DNA of 64,000 bases from positions 1 through 64,000 of the forward strand of contig JBAXKJ010000026.1 of the NCBI GenBank assembly GCA_037137375.1, read 5' to 3'. Each line of letters starts with the position of its first letter. Positions within the stretch are counted from its first letter, which is position 1. Source of the DNA: CAINVV01 sp037137375 (GTDB lineage: Bacteria; Bacteroidota; Bacteroidia; Bacteroidales; Prolixibacteraceae). Of the stretch, positions 10,401 through 19,525 are shown piece after piece. Position numbers and translations under genes: made by a program. The notes beneath the pieces are model-generated. The model was given only the letters and a program-made list of their open reading frames with translations. It was not told where the DNA came from and ran no database searches.

Positions 10401-11895
10401 CTGGAGCGGGAGGCCAATGACAACCCTTTCCGTCGATTGTAAGCATATTTTGCAGGAAAGTGGCCTTTGTTGCGAGCATGTTATTGTCCTGGATCCAATT
10501 GACACCATCTTTCCAAAGGGTGAGCCGATTGTTTTCGGAACCTTCATGCCCCCCGTAAAAGAAGTCCTGTTTGCAGACGAATCCGAGGTGCAGGTCTTCC
10601 TTGCGCCACGAGTTGCGGGTCTCGACATAGCCCCGTTGATTATCTTTCCAGGTTACTGGCAGATTAAGATTATCGATCAATTTCTGATCTTTCCAGTCCA
10701 GAGGCTTTCCGTCTTTCGCTAACATTCCCGCGTCGGCGTAAAGCAGTAGCAGTTCATTGCATATACCGACCGGATTTGGCCATCTTGCAGCGGCATCGGT
10801 CAAAAAATTGTGCGTCGTAAAGGTCGATTTATAAAGGAAGTCAATTCCCGGATCGTTGGGATGGTAATAGTGCATCATCCAGATCACGTGAAAAGCGGAA
10901 GCCCTCATCTCGTCACGGATCTTCCAGGAACCGTCTTCCCAACGAAGGGCGGCTCTGAAAAAAGCCATTTTCGCACGAAGGTGATCGTGCTTCAGAAGGT
11001 CCCTCTCCCTTAGTCCGACAGCCGTAAATGCCGACACATTCAGCCATCCCTTGATAGATTCGTAGCACATGCCATCGTCATCGAGGTACCAGTCGAGCAT
11101 GGCCCTGGACTTATTGCAAGCCAGTTTAAATAATTCGTTGTTGAACCCCTTTTCTCCTTCGATCAGCAACATCAGACGAATATATTCCATGCCGAATCCT
11201 TCGTGGTTGTTGATCATATAGGTATCCGGGACAGACAGAAAATTAGAGATCCGGCGGGCAGTGATCCTTTCAATCGTTTTTCGGGCCAGTTCACATTCGG
11301 AGGCCGACATCCAGCTGCTCAGATAGTCATAGTCGAGCAAGTCCCAAATTTCGGTCGGGGGATCGGGTTCGCCGTTGGCAATAATGGACCTTTCTACTGA
11401 CCAGATATTTTCACTGTCCGGCATCTTATCCATCTGGTCCAGCTTGGGCCCGAGGGCCTTTAGTTTTGCAACAAGCTGTTCGGCAAGTTCTTTACCTAAT
11501 TTGTTATTTTTTGTCACGAGCGCAAAGAAGGCGCTCTGAGATTTTGTGACCCTTTCCCACATGGCTCTGAAAGGCAGTGGAGCCTTCTCTCCAAGGGCCA
11601 CTTTGGCACGTATAATTTCAACATCTGACGGGGTAATCAGAACCCTGGGGTGCACACCTGGAGCGGGTACCGTGCTTAGACGATCTTTCACGAAGCCCGG
11701 ATCCTCGTAAGAAATTTTTACCTCCGGCGACTTGGGCCAGAAATTGCCTTTGACAGCATCATCATAAGGAAGAAATGTCCTTGGCTTCCAGGTTGGCTCC
11801 TGATAAAAAGTTCTAACCTGGGCATTGGTGAAGATTGCAGTAAGAATAAATAAAAAGGTTCCGATTGAACGTAATGGCTGTATCATCTGTATCAT
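7498..11895 (-). CDS. Multidomain heparinase II/III-like protein with CHB_HEX, PA14-like and LamG-like domains
   Basis: A very large secreted protein of about 1,465 residues. Residues about 70-780 resemble a heparinase II/III-type lyase: a PAPGVHPRVLITPSD entry motif (78-92), an alpha/alpha toroid, then a beta-sandwich with YGGHEGSENNRLTLW (448-462). Downstream lie a chitobiase/hexosaminidase C-terminal-like module (RYTLDGTEPD, about 830-890), two PA14-like regions (about 905-1060 and 1140-1230, each with a YSG(F/Y)F strand) and a C-terminal LamG/concanavalin-like module (about 1260-1465, WQFLVISADEKQMTIYLNG). The modules suggest binding to an insoluble or cell-wall glycan. Its paralogue at 21364 has HHHSD where this one has HEGSE, so the catalytic mechanism may differ. 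I placed the start at ATG 11895; a TTG directly before it and an ATG at 11886 are alternatives. Confidence 0.72.
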   Translation of the reverse strand: MIQMIQPLRSIGTFLFILTAIFTNAQVRTFYQEPTWKPRTFLPYDDAVKGNFWPKSPEVKISYEDPGFVKDRLSTVPAPGVHPRVLITPSDVEIIRAKVALGEKAPLPFRAMWERVTKSQSAFFALVTKNNKLGKELAEQLVAKLKALGPKLDQMDKMPDSENIWSVERSIIANGEPDPPTEIWDLLDYDYLSSWMSASECELARKTIERITARRISNFLSVPDTYMINNHEGFGMEYIRLMLLIEGEKGFNNELFKLACNKSRAMLDWYLDDDGMCYESIKGWLNVSAFTAVGLRERDLLKHDHLRAKMAFFRAALRWEDGSWKIRDEMRASAFHVIWMMHYYHPNDPGIDFLYKSTFTTHNFLTDAAARWPNPVGICNELLLLYADAGMLAKDGKPLDWKDQKLIDNLNLPVTWKDNQRGYVETRNSWRKEDLHLGFVCKQDFFYGGHEGSENNRLTLWKDGVNWIQDNNMLATKATFLQNMLTIDGKGCHWPPAPGTWLGVQESKEGLIAVGDGKDGYSYYKSMQVHPLNFPSAKIPYTAPFAEGNYDLSRDIQVAFHPGTIKFTDGFAHTDYGPWSGETRLVEGYRLWNPMQQFYRTVQLARGANPYVLVIDDAKKDELPHMFDWNISVPLDVELVEAFTPEIQYQNTEPSEIRMDEIILGRTGMERDPLTWKLKPKIGEPLCLIRVLWRNSDYGFPVPRFEKYQGYNQVAIPAKSVSPEFRVLIYPYRFGEPIPKTTWNSDRTELTVQIKDKTDIYHFGKTDGGRTVLSMNRGGRNVLSSDAKPAKPVILIRNDRFDSNDLRYTREENKIPSFLIDGSEQVQLEMVNAPAQLRYTLDGTEPDVNSTLYDHQLTIKNSCILKAIVFHPEWPFGKQKSAVTTAQLVLKNPAPGWMEAAIGSKPGIIARVYEKNTKLFNDKGFFEASRVMMPDLTKETATLVTVVNNFRLPQVTPKQPLEEQCKGFYRYSGFFLAKEKGVYKFEVNSCGPVTLDIENQSVIEQTGIFHQQQARRYGEIVLNKGWHPIDLVVCDPLFWNINSLDPMPFEVKYAINGSEYFKIGEDDLRYVADKNLKIVPQPGIQWIEALTTVPQLENGFDLQCFDRTGKRRDVDFLDIDGLTPYRTEKVIQMESSDSRNRVCNYSGYFHVPVTGIYKFETTRRSGESEGLGVRQATCQNQVRIGNELIVQHGVYGRNPSGEIGLKEGWYPISFRFGPSETTCKVTLPGGQTIQLNGNNICRKKITESPAANKSDLNAGSLGNITFDNWDGKTPYFPVKANFQLWVNPTGKVVTSPYGKAIEAGSAQSKLQAAVDVNVSRGGMKPALKLYHLNLCDNALSIALWFKSDEKSGMIFGKDGYNAFGKGYKTISCSLENSRIMANPGHLTGGKVDPGTWQFLVISADEKQMTIYLNGEKVATGPGTKNISTDAMDFFMNHQVAIARLQLFNRPLQDQEVKLMHESAKK

Positions 11896-11981
11896 CAATA
11901 TTTATCTCATTTATAATATTTTGAGCGAATATATTTATTAAGAATATTGTTTTGCATCGCTTCCTCATTTGGGATGGTAAT

Positions 11982-14057
11982 TCACTTAATTAGTTCAAGT
12001 AAATCGTATTCCATTGCTGGGACCTTTATTTTTCCGCTAATCAGGGTAGCTTCGGAAACTCTTTTTGCCGACCGGTTCAAATTAACGACCTGTTCCTCAT
12101 TTGTAAAGTTCAGAATATATAAGTATTCTTTGCCTGTTTTCGTCGAACGGACCTCTGTCAGGTCCACATTCTGACAATCTGTCTTTGCCGCAGGAGAGAT
12201 CTTAGCGGAATTTATAGCTTTTCCGACTATTATATTCATTACCTTTTGTTCTGCAACCGTGGCCACATAAAACACTGTTCCCTTACCATAGGTATTTTTC
12301 GTTAAGGCCGGCTTCCCCTTGAAATACTGACTTTCAAAAAATGCCAAGGGTTGTGCGGATTTGAGACTCAGCACATCATGCCATAAGCCACAAGTGTATT
12401 TGACGTCATCCATTTTCATAAGAGATTCCCGCTGAGCCATCAAGGCATGCTGATCCTCAATGTCAAATCCACATAAATCCATCAGGTCCGATTGCATCAT
12501 TGTACCTAATGTCGCTACATTCGGATTGCGTAAGCCGGTCATGCAGGTCACAACAATGGTTGCTCCCCGCTCGGCCGCGATCTTTAGTCGCTTGCTAAAA
12601 TCAGGAGTAACCACTACCTGAGCAGGAACAATAATCAATGAATATCCTTCAAACGAATCGTCCGGAGAAACAATATCCGTGGTAACGCCTTGTTCCCTGA
12701 GAGCGCGGTAATAACTAAACAACGTGAGCATGTAGCGATAGTCCCCGGAAATTCTTCCATCCTCAAAGGCCCAGTCGCAATGGAAGTCACGGATGACAGC
12801 CGCCCTGGACAAAGGTTGAATTGCTCCAATTTCATTAAACAAAGAGGAAATCTCACGACCTGTTTTTTGTACTTCAAAATATCTTTTTCTGGGAACATTG
12901 TCTGCATCGATTACTCCGGCCATGGTATGTTCATGTCCCCCGGCAAATGTTCTCCATGAGAAATAGGAGATCTCACCTGCTCCGTTGGCATACTCCTGGT
13001 GCGACCACAGGCGGGCGATTCCGGGTTGGACGATGTTTCGTTGCAATCCTGCCGTCCGTCCGATTTGTGCTTCGGTGACCCAAAATGGGTTTTTGCTAGT
13101 TGCACGGATCTGCGACAATGCAAGTGCATTCATAAAAGGTGAGAAATCCTGTGCATTCTTGTTCCCGTATTCGTTTTCCAAAGTCCAGGTATATGGATAA
13201 CTATCAATTGACAAGAAATCTGCTGACTTCGCAAACTTATACAGGTCAATCTGATACAGGAAACCGCTCGAACAAATGTTGTGTGTCACCTTCATTTCAG
13301 GGGCAATTTCCTTGATGGCATTCCGTTGCAGGTTAAAGAAATCGATGATACAATCGGAGTTAAAAATCTGGAAATCCTGAAATGCGGATGGATTATCACC
13401 CTTGTGAGGCAACCATACCTGATCAAAATGATCAAGTGTTTCGCTCCAGAAAGTGGTGTTCCAGGCTTTGTTTAATGCTTCAATTTTACCATACTTTTTC
13501 TTCAGCCATTCGGCAAATCTTTTTTGACAAACCGGACAATAACAATATGGATCTTCTGCCCCTAACTCGTTGTCGATCTGAAATCCAACGATATCTTGGT
13601 TCCCTGCGAACGCTTTAGCCATGGCAGTAGCGACGCCTTTGGAGTACTGACGAAACAATTCGTTATTTAAACAGGCATGGCGTCGCTTTCCGTAGGGTTT
13701 GCGCTGCCCGTCGGCTGTAACCTGCATGATTTCAGGATGTTTGTCATACATCCATTTGGGAATTGCGGCCGTCGGGGTACATAAAATGGATTTTATTCCA
13801 TGTTCTGCTAGTGTATTGACAGCATATTTTAACCAATCGAAAGTATAAACTCCGGGATTTGATTCCATATTATACCAGGCAAAATCTCCCATCCGGGCCA
13901 CGTTAAACCCAGCTTCCTTCATGAGTGCCGCATCTTTCTTGACCTGCTCACTAGAGACTTGCTCAGGATAATAACAAGATCCGTAATAGAAATTTTGCGC
14001 CTTCAAGGCTACTGGGAAAAGTATCAGCGCTGCACATATTTTTATAATTGTTCTCAT
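11982..14057 (-). CDS. GH42 beta-galactosidase
   Basis: Secreted 691-residue retaining beta-galactosidase of family GH42, expected to release terminal galactose from beta-galactan oligosaccharides. Seen: signal peptide ending VALKAQ (residue 21); YYGSCYYPEQ, the usual GH42 TIM-barrel entry; acid/base Glu164 in QIDNELG; nucleophile Glu329 in PFWVTEAQIG; and a Cys cluster YCYCPVCQKRF (171-181) like the zinc-binding loop of several GH42 enzymes. The trimerisation-like domain (about 400-600) and a short C-terminal beta domain complete the usual family length of about 690. Most characterised GH42s are cytoplasmic; here the signal peptide indicates a periplasmic or surface enzyme. It sits in the middle of the PUL enzyme cassette. 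Confidence 0.93.
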   Translation of the reverse strand: MRTIIKICAALILFPVALKAQNFYYGSCYYPEQVSSEQVKKDAALMKEAGFNVARMGDFAWYNMESNPGVYTFDWLKYAVNTLAEHGIKSILCTPTAAIPKWMYDKHPEIMQVTADGQRKPYGKRRHACLNNELFRQYSKGVATAMAKAFAGNQDIVGFQIDNELGAEDPYCYCPVCQKRFAEWLKKKYGKIEALNKAWNTTFWSETLDHFDQVWLPHKGDNPSAFQDFQIFNSDCIIDFFNLQRNAIKEIAPEMKVTHNICSSGFLYQIDLYKFAKSADFLSIDSYPYTWTLENEYGNKNAQDFSPFMNALALSQIRATSKNPFWVTEAQIGRTAGLQRNIVQPGIARLWSHQEYANGAGEISYFSWRTFAGGHEHTMAGVIDADNVPRKRYFEVQKTGREISSLFNEIGAIQPLSRAAVIRDFHCDWAFEDGRISGDYRYMLTLFSYYRALREQGVTTDIVSPDDSFEGYSLIIVPAQVVVTPDFSKRLKIAAERGATIVVTCMTGLRNPNVATLGTMMQSDLMDLCGFDIEDQHALMAQRESLMKMDDVKYTCGLWHDVLSLKSAQPLAFFESQYFKGKPALTKNTYGKGTVFYVATVAEQKVMNIIVGKAINSAKISPAAKTDCQNVDLTEVRSTKTGKEYLYILNFTNEEQVVNLNRSAKRVSEATLISGKIKVPAMEYDLLELIK

Positions 14058-14144
14058 TATTTCGCTTAAAATACTTTAAGGCTACAATTTACTTGTTTGG
14101 CATTTCAAGAGTCGGGCAAACCAGGGATTCCCTATTCCAAAAAA

Positions 14145-15989
14145 TCATTTTAGAATTAGAGTGGCCTGTTCTGCATATGGTTTTGCAAGGGCTTTTATTT
14201 GTAAACCTTTCCATGAAAGTTGAAGATATTTGTCTGATTTAATAGCCTTTACCGGAAAACTGTCAATCATATTGTCTGCCTTCACCGAAAGTAGAAATCC
14301 AATCACCGCCTCCTCAATTTTTTCAAAATTAAACACACGTTCAGGACCAGAATAGATGACTAAATCGATCCATTTGGACTTTTCGTCGCCACCAGTTGAC
14401 CATGAACTTTTAAAATCGCTAATTTTTGCATAAGGAATATCTATTTTGAAATTGATGATCCCCGATTTCCCCCGGATGGACCTATTTTGGACATCAGGAG
14501 ACATGAAACCCACACTTCCGATATCCCCTCCAAATTCGAACCTCAAACGAAGATCTGTGGCTTTTATTGTTCCATCTTTGATCACATCAATTGTTACGTG
14601 GCGGTCTCCTCCGTTTGTTGTAAAATTTATCGCGCCCAAAACATTTGTGGAATCCTGTGAGCAAAAGATATTTGCAGAAGCATAGTCATAAAAATTGTGT
14701 AAAAACCGGACCTGTAAGTAAACCGGTTTCTTTGGTGTTCCCCAATATGCGATGAGTGGTCGACGCTGATTCCACAGGCACGATTGGTTGGCAGACGACA
14801 AGACAAAGTCTTTCGTCAGATAGGATTTGCCAATTATTTCTTTCGTTACAATCTTTACACCCCTATCACTTTCCTGGTAGGATACCAAGGGATTAAGCTC
14901 AATATTCTGACCACCGCGAATAAATGTATCAATTTCCATTCTCGGAAATACTGGTTCCGTGAAATAATGCATCAGATTAGCAGGTATTTTATGTTTAAGT
15001 ACAGGTGATTTGTCTTTTGAATAAGCCATGGGAGTATCAGGACAGATTTTTCCATCGGACGAAGCAAATAACCAACTATTTGTTTCAGGACCAAGTAATT
15101 GGCTATAACAACGACCATGTGGGCCCGACCATTGGGACGATGGCTGATGGTAGTGCCGCGCAACAATACTCCACCCGGTATTATAAATGAAGTCTAACAT
15201 GGCATAATCCTCCTTATTTACAACATGGTCTTTTAAGCGAAGCACTTCATCGAGTGACAACTTGAAGTAGTTGGGGCTGTTGTACTCGATAAAACCTCTG
15301 TTTAACAAGGTGCAATTGTAAAAAACTTTTAACCGTTTGCGGGCATAGTTCATCAAATCGGGATTGTTGTACATATCGGCAGTCATATAGCAAACGTACA
15401 AACCCATGAGTGAAATATTCGTATAGTCAGGACCTACGTCACGCGATCTGATCGCCCTGGCAGCGAGTAACAAAGCGCTTCGGGTTTTTTCTTTCAGATC
15501 GTCAGGCAATAGTTCATTGTGGTCATTGATCAGGCCAATGATGGGCACTGCGCAGAAGTCAGCCCAATTGCGATCGGCCGGAGATCGTTTGGTTGCTAAA
15601 GGTTCTTCGAGGTAATAAGGCCAGACACCGCAGGTTTTCGAATCAGGGTTCTGATCCTGGAGGGAAATCACCGCTCTCAAAATACTAAATGCAGTATTTC
15701 TAAATTCAGGTTTGCGTGAATCAAGCAGGGTGACAGCATAGACCAGAGAGGGCTTAATAGCATGCATTTTTGTCGCTGTTTGGATATCAGAATGGTAGTG
15801 TGGTAACGCATCCGTCCAAACCAAATGCAAAACCGGATCGTACTGTTTTTCTGTCTTCCCAATTTCTTTCAGAACAACTTCAATCTCCGGATCAGTCAGT
15901 TTAACCGGTAACAAAACCGTGTTTCTATTCTGCGCGGTTGCAATTATTGAAATCATGAGAAAAAAGAAAGCGATTAATACTTTGTTCAT
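14145..15989 (-). CDS. Secreted alpha/alpha-toroid plus beta-sandwich protein, polysaccharide-lyase-like, family unassigned
   Basis: A 614-residue protein with a clear signal peptide (ISIIATAQ, cleavage near residue 20). Residues about 45-330 are helical with conserved-looking WTDALPHYHSD, NWADF and QWSGPHGRCYSQ segments. Residues about 335-600 are beta-rich and include an FEFGGDIGSVGF strand pair. This two-part layout (alpha/alpha toroid followed by antiparallel beta-sandwich) is that of several polysaccharide lyase families, but I cannot name one, and a dehydratase-like or non-catalytic role is possible. The His/Tyr/Trp-rich helical motifs are candidate active-site residues. It lies between an SGNH esterase and GH42 and reads as part of the same operon. 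Its DNA looks more AT-rich than that of most neighbours. Confidence 0.55.
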   Translation of the reverse strand: MNKVLIAFFFLMISIIATAQNRNTVLLPVKLTDPEIEVVLKEIGKTEKQYDPVLHLVWTDALPHYHSDIQTATKMHAIKPSLVYAVTLLDSRKPEFRNTAFSILRAVISLQDQNPDSKTCGVWPYYLEEPLATKRSPADRNWADFCAVPIIGLINDHNELLPDDLKEKTRSALLLAARAIRSRDVGPDYTNISLMGLYVCYMTADMYNNPDLMNYARKRLKVFYNCTLLNRGFIEYNSPNYFKLSLDEVLRLKDHVVNKEDYAMLDFIYNTGWSIVARHYHQPSSQWSGPHGRCYSQLLGPETNSWLFASSDGKICPDTPMAYSKDKSPVLKHKIPANLMHYFTEPVFPRMEIDTFIRGGQNIELNPLVSYQESDRGVKIVTKEIIGKSYLTKDFVLSSANQSCLWNQRRPLIAYWGTPKKPVYLQVRFLHNFYDYASANIFCSQDSTNVLGAINFTTNGGDRHVTIDVIKDGTIKATDLRLRFEFGGDIGSVGFMSPDVQNRSIRGKSGIINFKIDIPYAKISDFKSSWSTGGDEKSKWIDLVIYSGPERVFNFEKIEEAVIGFLLSVKADNMIDSFPVKAIKSDKYLQLSWKGLQIKALAKPYAEQATLILK

Positions 15990-16031
15990 TTCTATCGGGT
16001 AAATTATAGTTTACAAAATGATTTTACAAGG

Positions 16032-17369
16032 TTATTTTACAACCTCACCAATCAGTAATATATTTCCAATATACGTATTATAACCTTGATAATAAGCACC
16101 TTCTTTTATTTGTGTAGGTTTAGAACCGTAAATCGCCAGTTTATCAAACGGGGTATTATCCGGTCGGATAATGATTGTGTGAGTGCCTTCCTTCAACATA
16201 GGGAACAATTTGTAGTTGCTCCTGAAAACATTACCGCAATAAACATCGAACCGCCTGACTGACTGCTTTGCTGCCTGGTCTATCTGATAAGTAAAGTCAC
16301 CGGAAGATGGTCCGATCACATCAAATACCCCCGCGATTGACCCTTTGAATTTGATTTCAATAAAATCGTCCGGACTGTCCGAAACAATCAGATCCTGAAA
16401 AACTTTAGAACTTCCCTGGTAGTATTTATAAATCTTGTCGTAGGCCGGTACAACTTTCCATCCTGCACTCTTGCGAAACGCTGAGACCGATACTGATTTG
16501 GCCCGTTCATAATTTCCGGGATACAACGGCTTTCTGAGCTTCGTCACAGTTTTAGAACCCTTCATTTTCCCCATGGAGAGGAAAGATTGTGTCAGTGTTT
16601 TAGTATAGATTTTGTGGCCACAATCGAAGGTGGGATGAGTCCCATCATTCGAGAAAATCATTTTTCCTGCATAATCCACACCCTTATCGCCCTTAAAAAC
16701 AAGACTATCCTGATTGATTAACCGAATAACATCCGGAGCAAAATTGATGGATGGAATGTTATAGTAAGAGGCAATATTTTCCATATAACGCATCGACTTG
16801 TAAAGCCTTCCCTTTTGCAGATCATCCAACATCCCCTGGTTAAGAGTATAAAGAAAACAGATGTCGATTGCCGGATTATGGGATTTAATTTTGCACACAA
16901 TTCCTTCCATTGAATGACATATCACCAGTGAATCAGTACCTGCATCGTTGACTGCAAACTCGACGAATACCAGATCAGGATTAAATTCCAAAACATCCTG
17001 GTCCATTCGGAAAACGCCAAGATCGGAACCCGTGCCGCCAATTCCGGCGTTAACTGCAGTGATCTTACTTTCAGGGTACTGGGTCTTAAACCATGCTTCC
17101 GAAAAAACCCGATAGCCGGCATGATTGGTGATACTTCCTCCGAAATAAACGATCGTAACAGGTTCTTTCTTTTGAAGTTTAGCAAAAAAGACCGGGCATC
17201 CTTGCCTGGCATTGAGCCCTGTGACGGATTTTTGTTTCGTCCTGCCGTTCACCTGAACTAAAAGAGCCAGGAGCAACATCCCGGTAAGAAATATATTAAG
17301 TAGCATCACTTTACGACCCCATTCCATGGTATTGGTATCGCTCATTTTGTGGCATTTTTGAGGTTTCAT
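16032..17369 (-). CDS. SGNH/GDSL-family carbohydrate esterase
   Basis: A 445-residue SGNH hydrolase, probably removing acetyl or other acyl groups from the PUL's glycan. The four family blocks are present: I, FGGSITNHAG with Ser79; II, NAGIGGTGS (107-115); III, EFAVND with Asn141; V, NDGTHPTFDCGH with Asp242 and His245. An additional beta-rich C-terminal domain (about 300-440) is larger than in a minimal SGNH enzyme. The N-terminus has a 20-residue charged stretch before the membrane-spanning segment (about 21-40). ATG 17369 is used, but the internal ATG at Met15 or Met22 would give a more standard signal peptide. It starts 11 bp after the upstream beta-helix gene, so it is in the same transcript. 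Confidence 0.85.
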   Translation of the reverse strand: MKPQKCHKMSDTNTMEWGRKVMLLNIFLTGMLLLALLVQVNGRTKQKSVTGLNARQGCPVFFAKLQKKEPVTIVYFGGSITNHAGYRVFSEAWFKTQYPESKITAVNAGIGGTGSDLGVFRMDQDVLEFNPDLVFVEFAVNDAGTDSLVICHSMEGIVCKIKSHNPAIDICFLYTLNQGMLDDLQKGRLYKSMRYMENIASYYNIPSINFAPDVIRLINQDSLVFKGDKGVDYAGKMIFSNDGTHPTFDCGHKIYTKTLTQSFLSMGKMKGSKTVTKLRKPLYPGNYERAKSVSVSAFRKSAGWKVVPAYDKIYKYYQGSSKVFQDLIVSDSPDDFIEIKFKGSIAGVFDVIGPSSGDFTYQIDQAAKQSVRRFDVYCGNVFRSNYKLFPMLKEGTHTIIIRPDNTPFDKLAIYGSKPTQIKEGAYYQGYNTYIGNILLIGEVVK

Positions 17370-17380
17370 GGAGGAAGAAA

Positions 17381-19525
17381 TTAATTACGGTCCAATATTT
17401 CGGTGCCCTTTTTACCTACCGGTGATGGCATCGCATCAAAACGTCCAATCTCCTTGTCGGATGGCAATTTTTTCCTGTATTCGTCGGGGTACAGTCCCAT
17501 TTTCTCGATTGGCAGGTTTTTAAATCCAGGCAAACCCGTAAAAATTTTGCTGTCTGATTTCAACCTGAAATTAAAATCCTTCAGGCTAACAAATCCGGGA
17601 TCTTCCTTGTATTCTAAGTTCTTACCGTTGGATCCGGGTACTGCAGTGGTATCCCTTTCCTTGTTGTCTGCTGCCAGTAACCTGTTGCGGTAATTGACCC
17701 CGTTCGTGATGGCCACATTGTTTGAAATTTCATTTTTAACAGATGGAAGTGAGACAAACTGAAATCCGAAATTACAGTTCAATGCAATATTATTTTGACA
17801 ATCAATAGGTTCCGGATTATTCTTCTTTGCCTGCGTGCCGGATTTGAACAGGTATCCGGTACCTCTCTTATCCGGTTGACTGAATAGGGCCACAAGGTTA
17901 CCATACACATGCATATCGCGATGGTCATTGTCAAAATAGATTCCATCGCCGATGTTGGCGTTGTGGATGAAATTATAGGCAAAAGTGTGCCCTCCCATCC
18001 TTTCAAAACCGTCGTAACTATAAAATGCGCCCATGTCATCGGATATCTGGCAATAATCAAAGACTTCGTTGTACTCGAATACCGAGTTCCAGCTCCCAAA
18101 CAAAACACCAACATGAGGCGTGTCATGAACCAGGTTGTGGGCGATGTACATGCCGACAGCCGGATGATGCCCGCCGCCGCCACCACCGGTGAAACCGGAA
18201 TTAATTCCCGCACAGTAGATCCTTGTCAGCTGACTGAAATGATAAATGTGGTTATTGACTACCCTGAAATTCGCCGGGATTTTTGGGGAAGAATTTTCAT
18301 CCCCTCCTTTAAGCCAGACACCACCCGCTCCAAGATTGTAGAGATCATTGCTTTGAATCACATGGTTTTTGCCACCATTTACCTTGATGCCATATTTGGT
18401 CATATTTCGCACGATGCATCCGGCAACCAGATTATTTTCGCCATTCTCAATTAGTATTCCATCGTGCATATTTTCCTCAATGGTCAATCCGATAAGTGAA
18501 ATCCAGGAGGCATCCACCAGTTGGATCAAAGGTTCGGCAATATCCGCAATCCTGACTTCTCCGGTTTTAATTTTATCCGGAGGATAGAAATAGAGTTTTT
18601 TGTTGGTGAAGTCGAGAGCCCATTCTCCTGGCAGGTCAATTTCCTCAGGCAGGTTCATCAGCCAATAAGGTTCTTTCCCATTCCCTTCCGGGCGGGTATA
18701 TTTGTTGCCAATGCCCCCGGGGACAGGAACTGTCAGCGTGATCGTGTGTGCGATAGTATCCATTTTTGCCACCCGGACGGCCTCGTTTTCCCAGGGAATC
18801 CGCCAGAAGCCCTTCAACCATACGCCCTGATCCAGCACATTTGCCCATCTGTTTTCATGGCTGTCGCGGTATTCAAAAACCCCTGGACGCGGTGGCAAAG
18901 TTGGCGGCGGATTATCCCCGTAATAATCGGCCCAGGTACCCGATTTGGTCTCTTGTCCGCCCCCATTGATGATGGTTTTTTTGAAGGTCATGAAACCTTC
19001 ATTCGGGTAACGGCTAAGCGGCATTCTTTTCTCCTTCATGAACAACTCGATGATCCCGCCATCATCCTCAAATTTATCGGCATATCTTCTTATGTGATTA
19101 AATTTTAGGCTGTTAAGATCGAGTTCTACAATCTTTCCACTAACTGATGGGGCAAATCGCAGCAGGGTTTTTTGATCCTTTATTTTTCTGAAATCATTTT
19201 CATTAACCACCCTGGAACCTCTGATAAACACCTTTTCATCTTTATAAGCAGTATAAATCACAGGTGCACCAGCTGATCCGCCATCCTCTTTGCCCAGCAG
19301 AAAAGGTTCGCTCAGGTAATAGTCCCCACCCCGCAGGTAAATGGTAAACGATTTGGAATGGTCCTTGATTTTCCTGGTAAGATCTCTGGCCTTCTCTAGT
19401 GTTTTCAAGGGTTTGGCCATTGACCCGGGGTTATTATCACTGCCATTGGGCGCGACAAACAATTGCTGGGCCGAAATCCCAAAAGCCAGCAATATAAAAG
19501 CCATGGTAAGTATATTTTTTTTCAT
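17381..19525 (-). CDS. Secreted right-handed beta-helix glycosidase/lyase (GH141-like)
   Basis: A 714-residue protein with a signal peptide (FGISAQ, residue 20), then FVAPNGSDNNPGSMAKPLKT, the N-terminal strand typical of DUF1565/GH141-type beta-helix proteins. The long middle is a parallel beta-helix with repeated short N/G/V-rich coils (GILIENGENNLVAGCIV, GIKVNGGKNHVIQSN, GVWLKGGDENS, NNHIYHF). Acidic and aromatic loops (YCQISDDMGAFYSYDG, GDGIYFDNDHRD) are plausible active-site regions. GH141 includes an alpha-L-fucosidase and a xylanase, and pectin lyases share the fold, so the exact activity is open. Its ATG overlaps the stop of the preceding esterase by four bases (ATGA), suggesting translational coupling. 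Confidence 0.72.
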   Translation of the reverse strand: MKKNILTMAFILLAFGISAQQLFVAPNGSDNNPGSMAKPLKTLEKARDLTRKIKDHSKSFTIYLRGGDYYLSEPFLLGKEDGGSAGAPVIYTAYKDEKVFIRGSRVVNENDFRKIKDQKTLLRFAPSVSGKIVELDLNSLKFNHIRRYADKFEDDGGIIELFMKEKRMPLSRYPNEGFMTFKKTIINGGGQETKSGTWADYYGDNPPPTLPPRPGVFEYRDSHENRWANVLDQGVWLKGFWRIPWENEAVRVAKMDTIAHTITLTVPVPGGIGNKYTRPEGNGKEPYWLMNLPEEIDLPGEWALDFTNKKLYFYPPDKIKTGEVRIADIAEPLIQLVDASWISLIGLTIEENMHDGILIENGENNLVAGCIVRNMTKYGIKVNGGKNHVIQSNDLYNLGAGGVWLKGGDENSSPKIPANFRVVNNHIYHFSQLTRIYCAGINSGFTGGGGGGHHPAVGMYIAHNLVHDTPHVGVLFGSWNSVFEYNEVFDYCQISDDMGAFYSYDGFERMGGHTFAYNFIHNANIGDGIYFDNDHRDMHVYGNLVALFSQPDKRGTGYLFKSGTQAKKNNPEPIDCQNNIALNCNFGFQFVSLPSVKNEISNNVAITNGVNYRNRLLAADNKERDTTAVPGSNGKNLEYKEDPGFVSLKDFNFRLKSDSKIFTGLPGFKNLPIEKMGLYPDEYRKKLPSDKEIGRFDAMPSPVGKKGTEILDRN

